Assembly (NCBI RefSeq): GCF_000183725.1
Contig: NC_014762.1
Span: 930,001-994,000, forward strand
Reading direction: 5' to 3'
Source of the DNA: Sulfuricurvum kujiense DSM 16994
GTDB lineage: Bacteria; Campylobacterota; Campylobacteria; Campylobacterales; Sulfurimonadaceae
Length of the DNA stretch: 64,000 bases
The translations under genes and the position numbers were made by a program. Every line of letters starts with the position of its first letter. The stretch's first letter is position 1. The notes below the pieces were generated by a model. The model ran no database searches. It saw nothing but the letters and a program-made list of their open reading frames with translations, and was not told the origin of the DNA. This document shows, piece by piece, positions 24,404 to 33,556 of the stretch.

Positions 24404-26143
24404 ATGAAAACTATTACACCCGAACATCTCCGTTATTTACCCACAACACGCGCAGAAATGGATGAGCGAGGCTGGGACCGATGCGACGTTATCCTGATCT
24501 CAGGCGATGCCTATATCGATTCGCCGTTTATCGGTGTGGCGGTTGTCGGGCGGATATTGGAGCGGGAAGGGTACCGTGTCGGGATTATCGGACAACCCGA
24601 TATCAACACCGACGATGTGATGCGTCTGGGGGAGCCGAAACTGTTTTGGGGGGTGAGCGGCGGAAGCGTCGATTCGATGGTCTCGAACTATACGGCGACC
24701 AAAAAATTCCGCAACAGCGACGATTATACACCCGGCGGTGTCAACAATGCCAGACCGGACCGTGCGACGCTGGTCTATACCAACCTGATCCGTAAACATT
24801 TTAAAAACACCGTCCCGATCGTCCTGGGGGGGATTGAAGCGAGTTTGCGCCGTGTGACCCATTATGACTACTGGACGAACAAACTGCGCAAACCGATTTT
24901 GTTTGATTCCAAAGCCGACTATCTGATCTACGGAATGGGGGAAGGGGCGATTATCGCCTTGCCAAAAGCGCTGGAGAGAGGCGAATCGCCGAACGATATC
25001 CGAGGCGTATGTTATATCGCCAAAGAGCCGCGTGAGGAATATTTGAAGCTGCCGTCGCATCAGGAATGTTTGGATAACAAAGAGCGCTATATCGATCTGT
25101 TTGATACATTTTACAATAACAACGATCCGATCTCCGCTAAAGGGCTGTGTCAGGAAGTAGACGGGCGCTATGCGATCCAAAACCCTCCCGCCGACTATCT
25201 GGACGAGTCTGAGATGGACGCAGTGAGTTCTCTACCCTTTACCCGGGAACTGCACCCCTACCATCGTCCGAAAGGCTCTGTCAAATGTCTGGAGACGATC
25301 AAATTCTCCATCATGACCCATCAGGGGTGCTGGGGAGAGTGTAATTTCTGTGCCATCGGTGTTCATCAGGGGCGCACCATCCGTACCCGAAGTGAAGAAT
25401 CGATTTTAAAAGAGGCAACGCAATTTACCGAGTACAAAGATTTCAAAGGGATCATCAGCGACGTCGGAGGTCCTACGGCAAATATGTACGGGTATGAGTG
25501 CAATAAAAAGCTTAAACACGGTACGTGTGATCATCAGAGGTGTGTCGATGATACCCATCTGTGCAAATCGATGAAGGTCGATCACACCCGTGTTATCAAT
25601 CTTCTGCGACGGTTGCGTGAAGTGCGGGGGGTCAAAAAAGCGTTTGTCGCTTCGGGGGTGCGCTACGATCTCATCAACGAGGACAAACGGCAGGGGTACG
25701 AGTATCTTAAAGAGATGGTGCGTCATCACATCTCAGGACAGATGAAGGTCGCCCCCGAGCATACCTCCGAACATGTTCTGCATCTGATGAACAAACCGGG
25801 AAAACAGACTCTCGTTGATTTCAAAAAACTCTACGATAAGTTAAACCGCGAAGAGGGAAAAAAACAGTTCTTGACCTACTATCTCATCGCCGCCCATCCG
25901 GGATGCACCGAGAAAGATATGCACGATCTGAAACGTTTTACGAGTGAAGAGCTGAAGATGAATCCCGAACAGGCCCAAGTATTTACCCCGACACCGGGGA
26001 CCTATTCGGCGGTGATGTATTACACTGAGATGGATCCCGCAACCCGCAAAAAAATCTTCGTCGAAAAAGATACGGCGCGAAAAGAGAAGCAAAAACAGAT
26101 CGTCGTCGCCAAAGAGAGTTTTAAAAGCGGGTTTGCGAGTTAA
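24404..26143 (+). CDS. YgiQ family radical SAM protein
   Basis: Cytoplasmic radical SAM enzyme of 579 residues of the YgiQ (UPF0313) family, with unknown reaction. The [4Fe-4S]/SAM motif is HQGCWGECNFCAIG (CxxxCxxC). An N-terminal region with GDAYIDSPFIGVAVVGRIL and QPDINTDD resembles a cobalamin-binding-like domain, and ISDVGGPTANMYG and TPTPGTYSAVMYY are family motifs. Extra cysteines in ECNKKLKHGTCDHQRC suggest a second metal or cluster site. It is shorter than E. coli YgiQ (over 700 residues). It ends one base before the converging GGDEF-EAL gene. Confidence 0.9.
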   Translation: MKTITPEHLRYLPTTRAEMDERGWDRCDVILISGDAYIDSPFIGVAVVGRILEREGYRVGIIGQPDINTDDVMRLGEPKLFWGVSGGSVDSMVSNYTATKKFRNSDDYTPGGVNNARPDRATLVYTNLIRKHFKNTVPIVLGGIEASLRRVTHYDYWTNKLRKPILFDSKADYLIYGMGEGAIIALPKALERGESPNDIRGVCYIAKEPREEYLKLPSHQECLDNKERYIDLFDTFYNNNDPISAKGLCQEVDGRYAIQNPPADYLDESEMDAVSSLPFTRELHPYHRPKGSVKCLETIKFSIMTHQGCWGECNFCAIGVHQGRTIRTRSEESILKEATQFTEYKDFKGIISDVGGPTANMYGYECNKKLKHGTCDHQRCVDDTHLCKSMKVDHTRVINLLRRLREVRGVKKAFVASGVRYDLINEDKRQGYEYLKEMVRHHISGQMKVAPEHTSEHVLHLMNKPGKQTLVDFKKLYDKLNREEGKKQFLTYYLIAAHPGCTEKDMHDLKRFTSEELKMNPEQAQVFTPTPGTYSAVMYYTEMDPATRKKIFVEKDTARKEKQKQIVVAKESFKSGFAS

Positions 26144-26144
26144 A

Positions 26145-27938
26145 TTACTCTAACGGTTCCGGTTTTCCGGTGTAATATCCTTGCGCATAATCGATTCCGT
26201 GTATTTTGATGGAGCGGTAGATCGATTCGTCGCTGACAAATTCGGCAATCGTCTCCGCCCCGATTTTATCGGCAAAATCGATAATCGTATCGACAATAAT
26301 CCGGTGGCGTTCGTTACTGCTGATTCCGCTGATGAGGGAACCGTCGATTTTAATATAATCGACTCCGAGTTTGAGGATATTTTCAAAATTGGAGTAGCCC
26401 GTTCCGAAATCGTCAATCGCTATTTTTGCCCCCAACGCTTTTACCTGTGTAATAAAGCGGGCCACTTCGTCATAGTTTTCGATCCCTTCCGACTCTAAAA
26501 TTTCAAATACTACGCGGGATGCGGTATCGGTTTGGATAATAGTGTTGATAATCTCTTGTACGGTATGGGGATCGCGTATATCGCTGTCGGAGAGGTTGAT
26601 CGAAAATTGCTCACTGCGATTGGAAAAGAGGGTGCATGCCTGATAAACAACTTCGCGGGTAATTTGAGGATAGAGTTTTGTTTTTTTGGCAATCGGAAGA
26701 AATTTCATCGGAGGGATGAGCTCGCCGTTTTCATCAACCATGCGGACAAGTGTTTCGTATTTGTCGATATTTCCGGTCGCCATATTGACGATGGGCTGAT
26801 AATGGCAAATGATCCGTTGGTTGGCTAATGCTTTGCGGATGGTTGCCGTCATGGCGATATTGGTGCGGTAGGTCTCTTCGATGTTCTCTTCTTGCTCATA
26901 CAGAGCGAGGGAAACTTTTTTCTCTTTGGCCCGGTGCAATGCGATATCGGCACGGGTGAGGAGTTTCCCCTCTCCGATGGCGGCACCTACCGTCATTCGG
27001 ATACTTAATACTTCATCTCCGACGACAAAAACTTTTTCTTCAAACAAAGACATCAGCGTCGTGATTCTATGTTTGAGGGTCTTCCATGTCAAATCATCAT
27101 ACAGAAGTATGGCAAATTCGTCTCCCCCCGTCCGATAAGGGGAAAAATTCATTTCATTAAACCATTTCCCCACTTCCTGCAAAATGGCATCACCCGCATC
27201 GATACCGAAAAAATCGTTTACCTCTTTAAAATCGTCAATATTAAAAAGGACACATGCTTTCGGTTTTTTCTCTTCCATATCGTCTACGATTTTTTGGCGG
27301 TTAGGGAGATTGGTGAGCTGGTCAAAGTAGGCGAGGGAAAGGAGCTTTTGCTGATGAGTATCGATTTGAGCCTCGTATTCGGTACGTTTTAACACCATAT
27401 TAACGATAAATGCGCATATTTCAAGCAAACGTTTATGAAAATCGGAAGGGGAACGATGTTCAAACGAACTGAGTGCAAAGCTCCCGATTGCTTCTTTATA
27501 TTGATTGCGAATCGGCATGGACCAGCATGAACATAAATTAAAATCAAAAGCTATTTGACGGATATCGCTCCATCGTTTATCCGTTTTTGTGTCATGAACA
27601 TATTGGGCTTCATTGTGATAGACCGCATTTCCGCATGATCCTCCGCCGTTTCCCGGTTTCAGCCCTTGAAGCGCTTCATGTCCTACCGGGGGAATCGAAG
27701 GGGCTGATATGACATTCATAAGTCCGCTCTCAGGATCGAGGAGCATAATGGAAGCTACGGAGTTGGGAAGCAGTTTTTCAGCTAAGAAACAAAGCCGTTC
27801 AAGAACCTCTTGCTGATTATGGCCGATTATCAGCAATTCGTAAATGTTTTGTTGAATATCAAGAATGACACCGTATTCATAGGGAGAGAGAATGACTTCT
27901 TCTTTAAGTGACAAGTAGACATCTCTATTTTGGCCCAT
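26145..27938 (-). CDS. Cytoplasmic GAF-GGDEF-EAL protein
   Basis: Bifunctional-looking c-di-GMP enzyme of 597 residues without membrane segments. It has a GAF domain at about 30-190 (with SCGNAVYHNEAQYV, typical of redox or small-ligand-sensing GAFs), a GGDEF domain with an intact RTGGDEF loop near 271-275, and an EAL domain with ETLVR (about 395-399), DDFGTGYSN, KIDGS and TIAEF. Both active sites look competent, so it could make or break c-di-GMP. I prefer the ATG at 27938 (GAGGA site) to one at 27968, which sits one base from a TATACT box and lacks a ribosome site. It resembles the gene at 2011 in its EAL half. Confidence 0.87.
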   Translation of the reverse strand: MGQNRDVYLSLKEEVILSPYEYGVILDIQQNIYELLIIGHNQQEVLERLCFLAEKLLPNSVASIMLLDPESGLMNVISAPSIPPVGHEALQGLKPGNGGGSCGNAVYHNEAQYVHDTKTDKRWSDIRQIAFDFNLCSCWSMPIRNQYKEAIGSFALSSFEHRSPSDFHKRLLEICAFIVNMVLKRTEYEAQIDTHQQKLLSLAYFDQLTNLPNRQKIVDDMEEKKPKACVLFNIDDFKEVNDFFGIDAGDAILQEVGKWFNEMNFSPYRTGGDEFAILLYDDLTWKTLKHRITTLMSLFEEKVFVVGDEVLSIRMTVGAAIGEGKLLTRADIALHRAKEKKVSLALYEQEENIEETYRTNIAMTATIRKALANQRIICHYQPIVNMATGNIDKYETLVRMVDENGELIPPMKFLPIAKKTKLYPQITREVVYQACTLFSNRSEQFSINLSDSDIRDPHTVQEIINTIIQTDTASRVVFEILESEGIENYDEVARFITQVKALGAKIAIDDFGTGYSNFENILKLGVDYIKIDGSLISGISSNERHRIIVDTIIDFADKIGAETIAEFVSDESIYRSIKIHGIDYAQGYYTGKPEPLE

Positions 27939-28030
27939 TGGATATATCCTCAATAATTGCTTAGCCATAAGTATAGCTGTATTCTATTGAAAAATGTCGT
28001 GTATAGCATAAATCACAGAGACTTTTTTTT

Positions 28031-28220
28031 ATGAAAAAATTCCCTCTTTTTTAACACCGGTAGTTTTTGGAACAATTTTTGCGCTCTTACCTCTCTTTTA
28101 GCTTTCATTACCTACAATAAACCTACAAAAGTCATCCGGCCCGTCATTGCCGAGGAGGTAAATACGGCCAAACGGGGCATAGCTTCGTTGACGTTCAAAA
28201 ATAAAGTAAACGGAATAATT
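28031..28220 (+). pseudogene. Possible decayed N-terminus of an exported or membrane-fusion protein
   Basis: ATGAAAAAA at 28031 starts MKKFPLFF and stops. Shifting frame gives LTPVVFGTIFALLPLF, and a second shift gives AFITYNKPTKVIRPVIAEEV and further residues down to the S4 start. Joined, these read like a signal peptide plus the start of a periplasmic adaptor (HlyD/RND type). Each frame alone is broken. This is suggestive only; the family was not confirmed and the stretch may be plain intergenic DNA. Confidence 0.3.
28067..28082 (+). promoter_or_regulatory. Sigma-54-like element before the S4-trpD-tsaE-lptB-rpoN run
   Basis: TTGGAACAATTTTTGC has GG and GC exactly ten bases apart, as sigma-54 promoters require, and resembles the Campylobacter-type TTGGAAC-N5-TTGC pattern. 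It overlaps the possible pseudogene, so chance similarity is a real alternative. Confidence 0.4.
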
Positions 28221-28469
28221 TTGCGAATCGATAAATTTCTCAATTCGGTCAATCTGACCAAACGCCGTACCGTCGCTCAGGATATGATCGGAGAGGGGGT
28301 CGTCTATATTAACGGCAAAGCGGTTAAGCCTTCTAAAAATGTGGCAGTCGGAGATATTATCACCTTGATTTATCTTGATAAAGAGATGAAGTACGAAGTT
28401 TTGGCGATTCCGACGATCAAATCGACTCCAAAATCACAGCAGCATCTTTATGTTAAGGAACTTTCATGA
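28221..28469 (+). CDS. S4-domain RNA-binding protein (Hsp15-like)
   Basis: Small RNA-binding protein of 82 residues made of a single S4 domain: RIDKFLNSVNLTKRR, then GVVYINGKAVKPSKNVAVGD. It is related to Hsp15/RlbA and YlmH-type proteins that act on ribosomes or rRNA. I chose the TTG at 28221 because orthologues begin at RIDKFL; the frame also allows a TTG at 28188. Its stop overlaps trpD by four bases, and it is the first intact gene of a six-gene run that ends at 32616. Confidence 0.85.
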   Translation: MRIDKFLNSVNLTKRRTVAQDMIGEGVVYINGKAVKPSKNVAVGDIITLIYLDKEMKYEVLAIPTIKSTPKSQQHLYVKELS

Positions 28470-29446
28470 ATTTTACGAAGTCCGATTTCGAAGCACTATT
28501 CGAACATAAGATGTCTGATGAACAGATGCGGGAGTTTTTGCTCTCACTCACTCTGAATGCCGATACCCCCTCTTCCATGATCGCAACGGCAGCCGAAGTG
28601 ATGAAACGTCACGCTCTGGCTTTGGACGTTGCTTCGGAGCTTAAATCCAAACTGATCGATGTCGTAGGGACGGGGGGAGACAAAAGCGGCAGTTTTAATG
28701 TCAGTTCCACCGTTTCCATCCTCCTGGCGGCATGCGGAGCGCACGTCGCCAAACACGGCAACCGTTCCATCACTTCCAAATCGGGGAGTGCCGACGTATT
28801 AGAACATCTGGGCGTGAAACTCGATTTGAGTCTGGATAACAGCGCAAAGCTTCTCGAAGAGACGGGATTTACCTTTTTGTTTGCCCAATATCACCATCCG
28901 GCAATGAAATTCATTATGCCGATACGCCGGTCAATTCCGGAGAAAACCATATTTAATATCCTCGGGCCGCTGACTAATCCGGTAGGCCTTTCTAAAATTC
29001 TTCTCGGGGTTTTTGATGAGGTGTTCGTTCCGAAAATGGCCGAAGCGGCACGTGAACTGGGAATGACGTCAGCGATCGTGGTCAGCTCACGCGAAAAAAT
29101 GGATGAGATCAGCATCAGCGATATCACTTATGCCGGGCGATTAAAAAATAATGCTATCGAATATTTTGAGATCGATCCGCAAAGTTTTGGGATCAAAAAA
29201 GCTCCGTTCGAAGCGATTTTGGGCGGTGACGTCGAAAAGAACGCAGCAATTTTCAGAGATGTTCTCACAAACCGTGCTACCGATCCTCAACGGGATATGG
29301 TGTTGATCAATGCGGCGTATGCTCTAATCGCCGACGGGATGGCACGTGATGTTCAAGAAGCGCTTGAGATTGCCAGAGACGGACTTTTAAGCGGCAAGGC
29401 GGCAGAAAAACTCAAACAAATCGTATCGGTATCTTCAAAGTTATGA
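28466..29446 (+). CDS. trpD: Anthranilate phosphoribosyltransferase
   Basis: Transfers phosphoribose from PRPP to anthranilate in tryptophan synthesis. The 326-residue protein has VGTGGDKSGSFNVSS (PRPP/pyrophosphate site), KHGNRSITSKSGSADVLE and PVGLSKILLGVF. It stands apart from other trp genes, sandwiched between an S4 protein and tsaE, with four-base overlaps on both sides and an AAGGA site. A separate trpD away from trpEG is known in several Campylobacterota. Confidence 0.95.
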   Translation: MNFTKSDFEALFEHKMSDEQMREFLLSLTLNADTPSSMIATAAEVMKRHALALDVASELKSKLIDVVGTGGDKSGSFNVSSTVSILLAACGAHVAKHGNRSITSKSGSADVLEHLGVKLDLSLDNSAKLLEETGFTFLFAQYHHPAMKFIMPIRRSIPEKTIFNILGPLTNPVGLSKILLGVFDEVFVPKMAEAARELGMTSAIVVSSREKMDEISISDITYAGRLKNNAIEYFEIDPQSFGIKKAPFEAILGGDVEKNAAIFRDVLTNRATDPQRDMVLINAAYALIADGMARDVQEALEIARDGLLSGKAAEKLKQIVSVSSKL

Positions 29447-29853
29447 TGAAGCTGGCTCTGAATGAACTAACACCGTTATGCGAGCGCATTGCGAATGAAC
29501 TTCCAAACGGAGGGGTGGTTATTTTGCAAGGAGACTTGGCAAGCGGGAAAACGACCCTGACTCAGGCTTTTGCGCGGTATCTCGGAATGGAGGATGCGGT
29601 GACGTCTCCTACTTTTTCGCTCCAACAGCGCTACGGCGATAAACTGTACCATTATGATTTGTACAACTACGGATTTGATAAGTTTCTTTCACTGGGGATG
29701 ATGGAAGAGCTTGAACGCAAGGGGTACCATCTGATCGAATGGGGAGATGAAACCCTTGTCGCGTGGCTGAAACGTGCCGCTATTGAGACTGTGATTTTAA
29801 AAATTACCAAATGCGATGAGCAATCGCGATGTTATGAGGTGCAGCATGCATGA
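29443..29853 (+). CDS. tsaE: tRNA threonylcarbamoyladenosine biosynthesis ATPase TsaE
   Basis: Small P-loop ATPase of 136 residues that works with TsaB and TsaD to make t6A37 in tRNAs reading ANN codons. Walker A is GDLASGKTTLTQ near 30, followed by VTSPTFSLQQRY, the YHYDLYN motif and LIEWGD. It overlaps trpD by four bases. The lptB ATG lies inside its last codons, an eight-base overlap. Confidence 0.94.
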   Translation: MMKLALNELTPLCERIANELPNGGVVILQGDLASGKTTLTQAFARYLGMEDAVTSPTFSLQQRYGDKLYHYDLYNYGFDKFLSLGMMEELERKGYHLIEWGDETLVAWLKRAAIETVILKITKCDEQSRCYEVQHA

Positions 29854-30568
29854 ATTGAGAATTGAGAATTTGGTCAAAACGATCAAAAACCACGAAATCG
29901 TCCGTGGAATCAGCATGGATCTTCGTACCGGAGAGGTTGTCGGATTGCTCGGGCCTAACGGTGCGGGTAAAACAACGACATTTTATATGGTTTGCGGTCT
30001 TGTCGAAGCAACGGGCGGGAAAGTTTACATCGACGGCGAAGATGTCTCCGGCCTGCCGCTGCATCAGCGTTCGCGGATGGGGATCGGCTATCTGCCTCAG
30101 GAGGCGTCTATTTTTAAAGATCTTACGGTCGAGGAAAACCTTATTATCGCCGCTCAAGCGGGAAAATTGGATCAGGAGATGGCCGAAAAACGGATAGAGG
30201 AACTGCTCGAGATGTTCAACATCGAGCCGATCCGCAACCGCCGCGGGATCAATCTCAGCGGAGGGGAACGCCGCCGTGCCGAGATTGCCCGTGCGCTGGT
30301 CAACAAACCCCGTTTTTTACTTTTGGATGAGCCGTTCGCCGGAGTCGATCCGATTGCGGTGATGGATATTCAAGGGGTAATTTCGCAGCTTGTCGAATAC
30401 GGTATCGGGGTTTTGATAACCGATCATAACGTCCGTGAAACACTGGCGGTATGCGATCGTGCGTATGTTATCAAAAGCGGTGAATTGCTCGCAAGCGGTT
30501 CAAGCGATGAAATTGCCAACAACCCGGATGTGCGTCAGCACTATCTCGGTGAGTCGTTTAAGTTCTAA
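29846..30568 (+). CDS. lptB: LPS export ABC transporter ATP-binding protein LptB
   Basis: Cytoplasmic ATPase that powers extraction of LPS from the inner membrane by LptFG for transport to the outer membrane. It has 240 residues, the family length. Walker A is GPNGAGKTTTF, signature LSGGERRRAEIARAL, Walker B FLLLDEPFAGVDP and H-loop DHNVRE. The ATG at 29846 is supported by a GAGGTG site and the family start MHELRIENL; an ATG-like start at 29816 lies deeper inside tsaE. lptB next to rpoN is a gene order shared by many proteobacteria. Confidence 0.93.
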   Translation: MHELRIENLVKTIKNHEIVRGISMDLRTGEVVGLLGPNGAGKTTTFYMVCGLVEATGGKVYIDGEDVSGLPLHQRSRMGIGYLPQEASIFKDLTVEENLIIAAQAGKLDQEMAEKRIEELLEMFNIEPIRNRRGINLSGGERRRAEIARALVNKPRFLLLDEPFAGVDPIAVMDIQGVISQLVEYGIGVLITDHNVRETLAVCDRAYVIKSGELLASGSSDEIANNPDVRQHYLGESFKF

Positions 30569-30574
30569 CACCTT

Positions 30575-31843
30575 ATGTTACGGGTCAAAACAAGCGTCGA
30601 GCTAAAAAACAAGCTCTCCAATACCCTTCGCAACTGGCTTCCGATCCTCCAGTCGAGTTTGAGCGATTTGGGTGAAGCGATGGCTCCGTTTGTCGAGAGC
30701 AACCCGCTAATTGATATCAAATCAGGGTATGAAGAGTCTTTTGAATCGAGGATTCCGAAAAAAATCCAATACGGCTATGTCCAAAACTCCCACAGCGAAG
30801 CGATTGAAGCCCTTACGGTTCAGCATAAAAGTTTGTTTGACATTCTCGAAGAACAGATTGACGGTTCACTCTTTCCCACGCCCGTATCACAGCTGATAGC
30901 AAAGCATGTCATCGAAAACCTGGATGAGGGTGGTTACTATGAAGGCGACTGTGATGTTTTTTGCCGGAATGAGGGGATCACTCTAGAGCAATTTGAGAAA
31001 ATTCGCCTCCGTTTTATCCATGTCGAACCGGTGGGAATCGGTGCAAAGTCGGTGAGCGAATCGTTTTTATTCCAGCTAGAGTCTGCAGACATCGACGATA
31101 CGGCCTATTCGCTCGCCCGTGAGATGATTACCCATATGGATGAACTCGGCCGCTATCGTAAAGAGGAAGGATTCGATGAAGCGATGCGGGTGATCGGAAG
31201 TTTTAAAAATCCCCCTGCGATTGATTTCTTGGAAGATTCACAGCAGGTAATTCCCGATTTGATGATCTATAATGATCCCGATGAGGGGATTGAAGTACGA
31301 TTAAACGACCGTTACTATCCGAGCGTGAGCATCGATGCCGAGTACAGAGTCGACCATCCGTTCGTCCGCGAAAAGTTTAAAGAGGCCAAAAGTCTCGTCG
31401 ATGCGTTGGAAATGCGCAAAGCGACGCTGTATAAAGTCGGGCTGATGATTGTCGAGTATCAGTATGACTTTTTTATCGGCGGTGCCATCAAACCTCTTAC
31501 CCTCAAAACCCTCGCCGATGAATTCGGACATAACCCTTCGACGATCTCGCGGGCCATCGCCAACAAATACATCGCGTGCGACCGCGGTATCTACCCGATG
31601 AAAGATTTCTTCACGACAGCGATAGATGAAGACGTTTCCAATGCGGCGATCAAAGACTATGTTGCGGAACTGGTCAGAAACGAATCGCATAAAAAGCCTC
31701 TCAGCGATATGAAACTCCTCGAGATGATCCAGGACAAGTTTAAAATCACGATGGTTCGCCGTACCATCGCCAAATACCGTAAACAGCTTAACATAGCCGG
31801 TTCAAGCGAGCGCAAGCAGCTTTATCTTTTAGGGCGCACTTGA
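30575..31843 (+). CDS. rpoN: RNA polymerase sigma-54 factor
   Basis: Alternative sigma factor of 422 residues that needs an ATP-driven activator such as FlgR. The N-terminal activator-contact region is degenerate but Leu/Gln-containing (LSNTLRNWLPILQSSLSDL). The core-binding region follows, and the -24 recognition RpoN box near the C-terminus reads VRRTIAKYR. In Campylobacterota it controls middle flagellar genes such as flgF and flgG here. No clear ribosome site precedes the ATG, which is six bases after lptB, so coupling to lptB translation is likely. Its stop overlaps the next gene's TTG start. Confidence 0.93.
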   Translation: MLRVKTSVELKNKLSNTLRNWLPILQSSLSDLGEAMAPFVESNPLIDIKSGYEESFESRIPKKIQYGYVQNSHSEAIEALTVQHKSLFDILEEQIDGSLFPTPVSQLIAKHVIENLDEGGYYEGDCDVFCRNEGITLEQFEKIRLRFIHVEPVGIGAKSVSESFLFQLESADIDDTAYSLAREMITHMDELGRYRKEEGFDEAMRVIGSFKNPPAIDFLEDSQQVIPDLMIYNDPDEGIEVRLNDRYYPSVSIDAEYRVDHPFVREKFKEAKSLVDALEMRKATLYKVGLMIVEYQYDFFIGGAIKPLTLKTLADEFGHNPSTISRAIANKYIACDRGIYPMKDFFTTAIDEDVSNAAIKDYVAELVRNESHKKPLSDMKLLEMIQDKFKITMVRRTIAKYRKQLNIAGSSERKQLYLLGRT

Positions 31844-32616
31844 GAGATATCAAAGCCTATCTCGATGCACAGGTAGAAGCACGCAACTGTGCTGACGAAC
31901 TCTGCAATGAGCGCCCCGATCCTCTAATGGTCGCACGACGTTTTAAAGAGGAACATCACTCCCTTACCTGTGCGCTCTTCGCGTACGGCAATGCCAAAGC
32001 GATCGTCTCTTTTCTCTCATCGCTGGAGCAGGATCTGATCGATGCGGATGAAGCACATTTGCGCCGCCGCTTGGAGGGGAAATATTACCGCTTTCAATCA
32101 AATGAAGATATCGTACAATGGTTTATTACCCTCCGCGCACTGAAAGCGGCAGGGGGAGCCGAAAAAGTTTTTATGGACGGGTACACCGATGGATTTATAC
32201 CAGGATTAAATGCGTTGATTACGACTCTTTATGATCTTAATCCCTACCGCTCCAAAGGGTATGAGTTTTTGATCACAAAACCGATAGCTTCCATAGCCAA
32301 AGCCTCAGCGATGAAACGGTGGATGATGTATCTTCGGTGGATGGTACGGAATAACGAACTCGACATGGGACTATGGAGGGGCGTAGATCAGAGCGATTTG
32401 ATTATGCCGCTTGATACCCATACTTTTAACGTTTCCCGCCGTTTGGGTCTTTTAAAACGATCACAATGCAATCTGCAAGCTGCGATTGAACTTACGGAAG
32501 TCTTTAAAAAGTTTGATCCCTATGATCCCGTTAAATACGACTTTGCCCTTTACCGGTTAGGACAGGAAAAATCCTTCTTGGAAAATGAAGCGGAAGATAT
32601 AAAGATTCCGGTCTAA
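31840..32616 (+). CDS. TIGR02757 (DUF2400) family protein
   Basis: Conserved soluble protein of 258 residues of unknown function. The family pattern is seen in NERPDPLMVARRF near 25, ALFAYGNAKAIVSFL and LDTHTFNVSRRLGLLKR near 190. Parts recall helix-hairpin-helix DNA glycosylase-like folds, but I would not assign an activity. It starts with TTG at 31840 overlapping the rpoN stop (TTGA). It ends in a four-base tail-to-tail overlap with the diguanylate cyclase gene. Confidence 0.85.
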   Translation: MRDIKAYLDAQVEARNCADELCNERPDPLMVARRFKEEHHSLTCALFAYGNAKAIVSFLSSLEQDLIDADEAHLRRRLEGKYYRFQSNEDIVQWFITLRALKAAGGAEKVFMDGYTDGFIPGLNALITTLYDLNPYRSKGYEFLITKPIASIAKASAMKRWMMYLRWMVRNNELDMGLWRGVDQSDLIMPLDTHTFNVSRRLGLLKRSQCNLQAAIELTEVFKKFDPYDPVKYDFALYRLGQEKSFLENEAEDIKIPV

Positions 32617-33536
32617 TCTATTAATATCGTTCTGTTTTTCCCTTCTTTTTTTGCACGGTAAAGTGCGTCATCCGCCCGGCCGACAAAATCGTCATAGCTG
32701 TCACCCTGATGATGTACGGTAGCTCCGACACTCACAGTCATTTTTATGGTTTTACCCGAATATATCAATTGGCTTTGTTCGATTTTGGAACGAATCTTAT
32801 CGGCTAAACTGTAAGCCTGTTCTTTATCGGATTGATGCAAAACGACGGTAAATTCTTCTCCGCCGTATCGATAGACTTTGTCACCGGGACGAATAACGGA
32901 TTTAATGCTTTGTGCAAAAAAATAGAGCACCCTGTCACCCGCCAGATGGCCGTGCTGATCATTAATCAATTTAAAGTCGTCGGCGTCAATCATGAGCAGT
33001 ATGATAGAGAGCGCTTTATTTTTGCCGATCTGAAGTGCGTTGTTCAAATCGTCAATTAATCCTTTGCGGTTTGTAACCTTCGTAAGCGGGTCGATAGTCA
33101 GTAATGAAACCGTCTCATTCAGCTCTGTACTCAGTTCGTCAATTTTGCTTTGAGCTTTTTTGAGTTCAACGGACATATTTTTTCCGAGTTCGCTCAGCCC
33201 TTCGAGAAAATTAGCACATCGAACGATACCGTCATCGGCTTCTTTGTTGATATAACGTTCCTGCATCTGCGCAACGTGTGAGATATCGGCATGTGCTTCC
33301 ACAAAAGATGCAATGGTACGATGTGCAATATCAAGATACCGGCTTAATTCAGTGTCTGCAGCCGTTTCGATTTTTTTTCGCTCATTGATAAGTTCTTGAT
33401 TCGCCTGTTCATTAAATATTTCATTGAAACATTTTTCGTAATTGCTGGGGAAGGGGGGGAGAGAAAGTCTTTTAAGCATACTGAGCGTTTGCTCATGAAT
33501 CGAGATGATTTGACTCTTGCTATCGGTTTTACCCAT
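32613..33536 (-). CDS. Diguanylate cyclase (GGDEF)
   Basis: Soluble c-di-GMP synthase of 307 residues. An N-terminal helical, partly coiled-coil region (1-150) of unknown sensory role begins MGKTDSKSQIISIHE and contains FPSNYEKCFNEIF. The GGDEF domain follows with DPLTKVTNRKGL and an intact YRYGGEEF active site. There is no obvious RxxD inhibitory site immediately before it. A 7-5-7 inverted repeat lies between its predicted -10 box and the ATG. It is followed by the convergent TIGR02757 gene and preceded by an EAL-HDOD gene, so synthesis and degradation or sensing of c-di-GMP may be linked here. Confidence 0.92.
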   Translation of the reverse strand: MGKTDSKSQIISIHEQTLSMLKRLSLPPFPSNYEKCFNEIFNEQANQELINERKKIETAADTELSRYLDIAHRTIASFVEAHADISHVAQMQERYINKEADDGIVRCANFLEGLSELGKNMSVELKKAQSKIDELSTELNETVSLLTIDPLTKVTNRKGLIDDLNNALQIGKNKALSIILLMIDADDFKLINDQHGHLAGDRVLYFFAQSIKSVIRPGDKVYRYGGEEFTVVLHQSDKEQAYSLADKIRSKIEQSQLIYSGKTIKMTVSVGATVHHQGDSYDDFVGRADDALYRAKKEGKNRTILID

Positions 33537-33556
33537 TATTTTTCCTGCAAAACTTT

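Noticed and set aside
24500-25180. A 226-codon open frame on the - strand
   Set aside because: Antisense to the YgiQ-type radical SAM gene, whose CxxxCxxC motif and family similarity are clear. No ribosome site or domain in the antisense frame.
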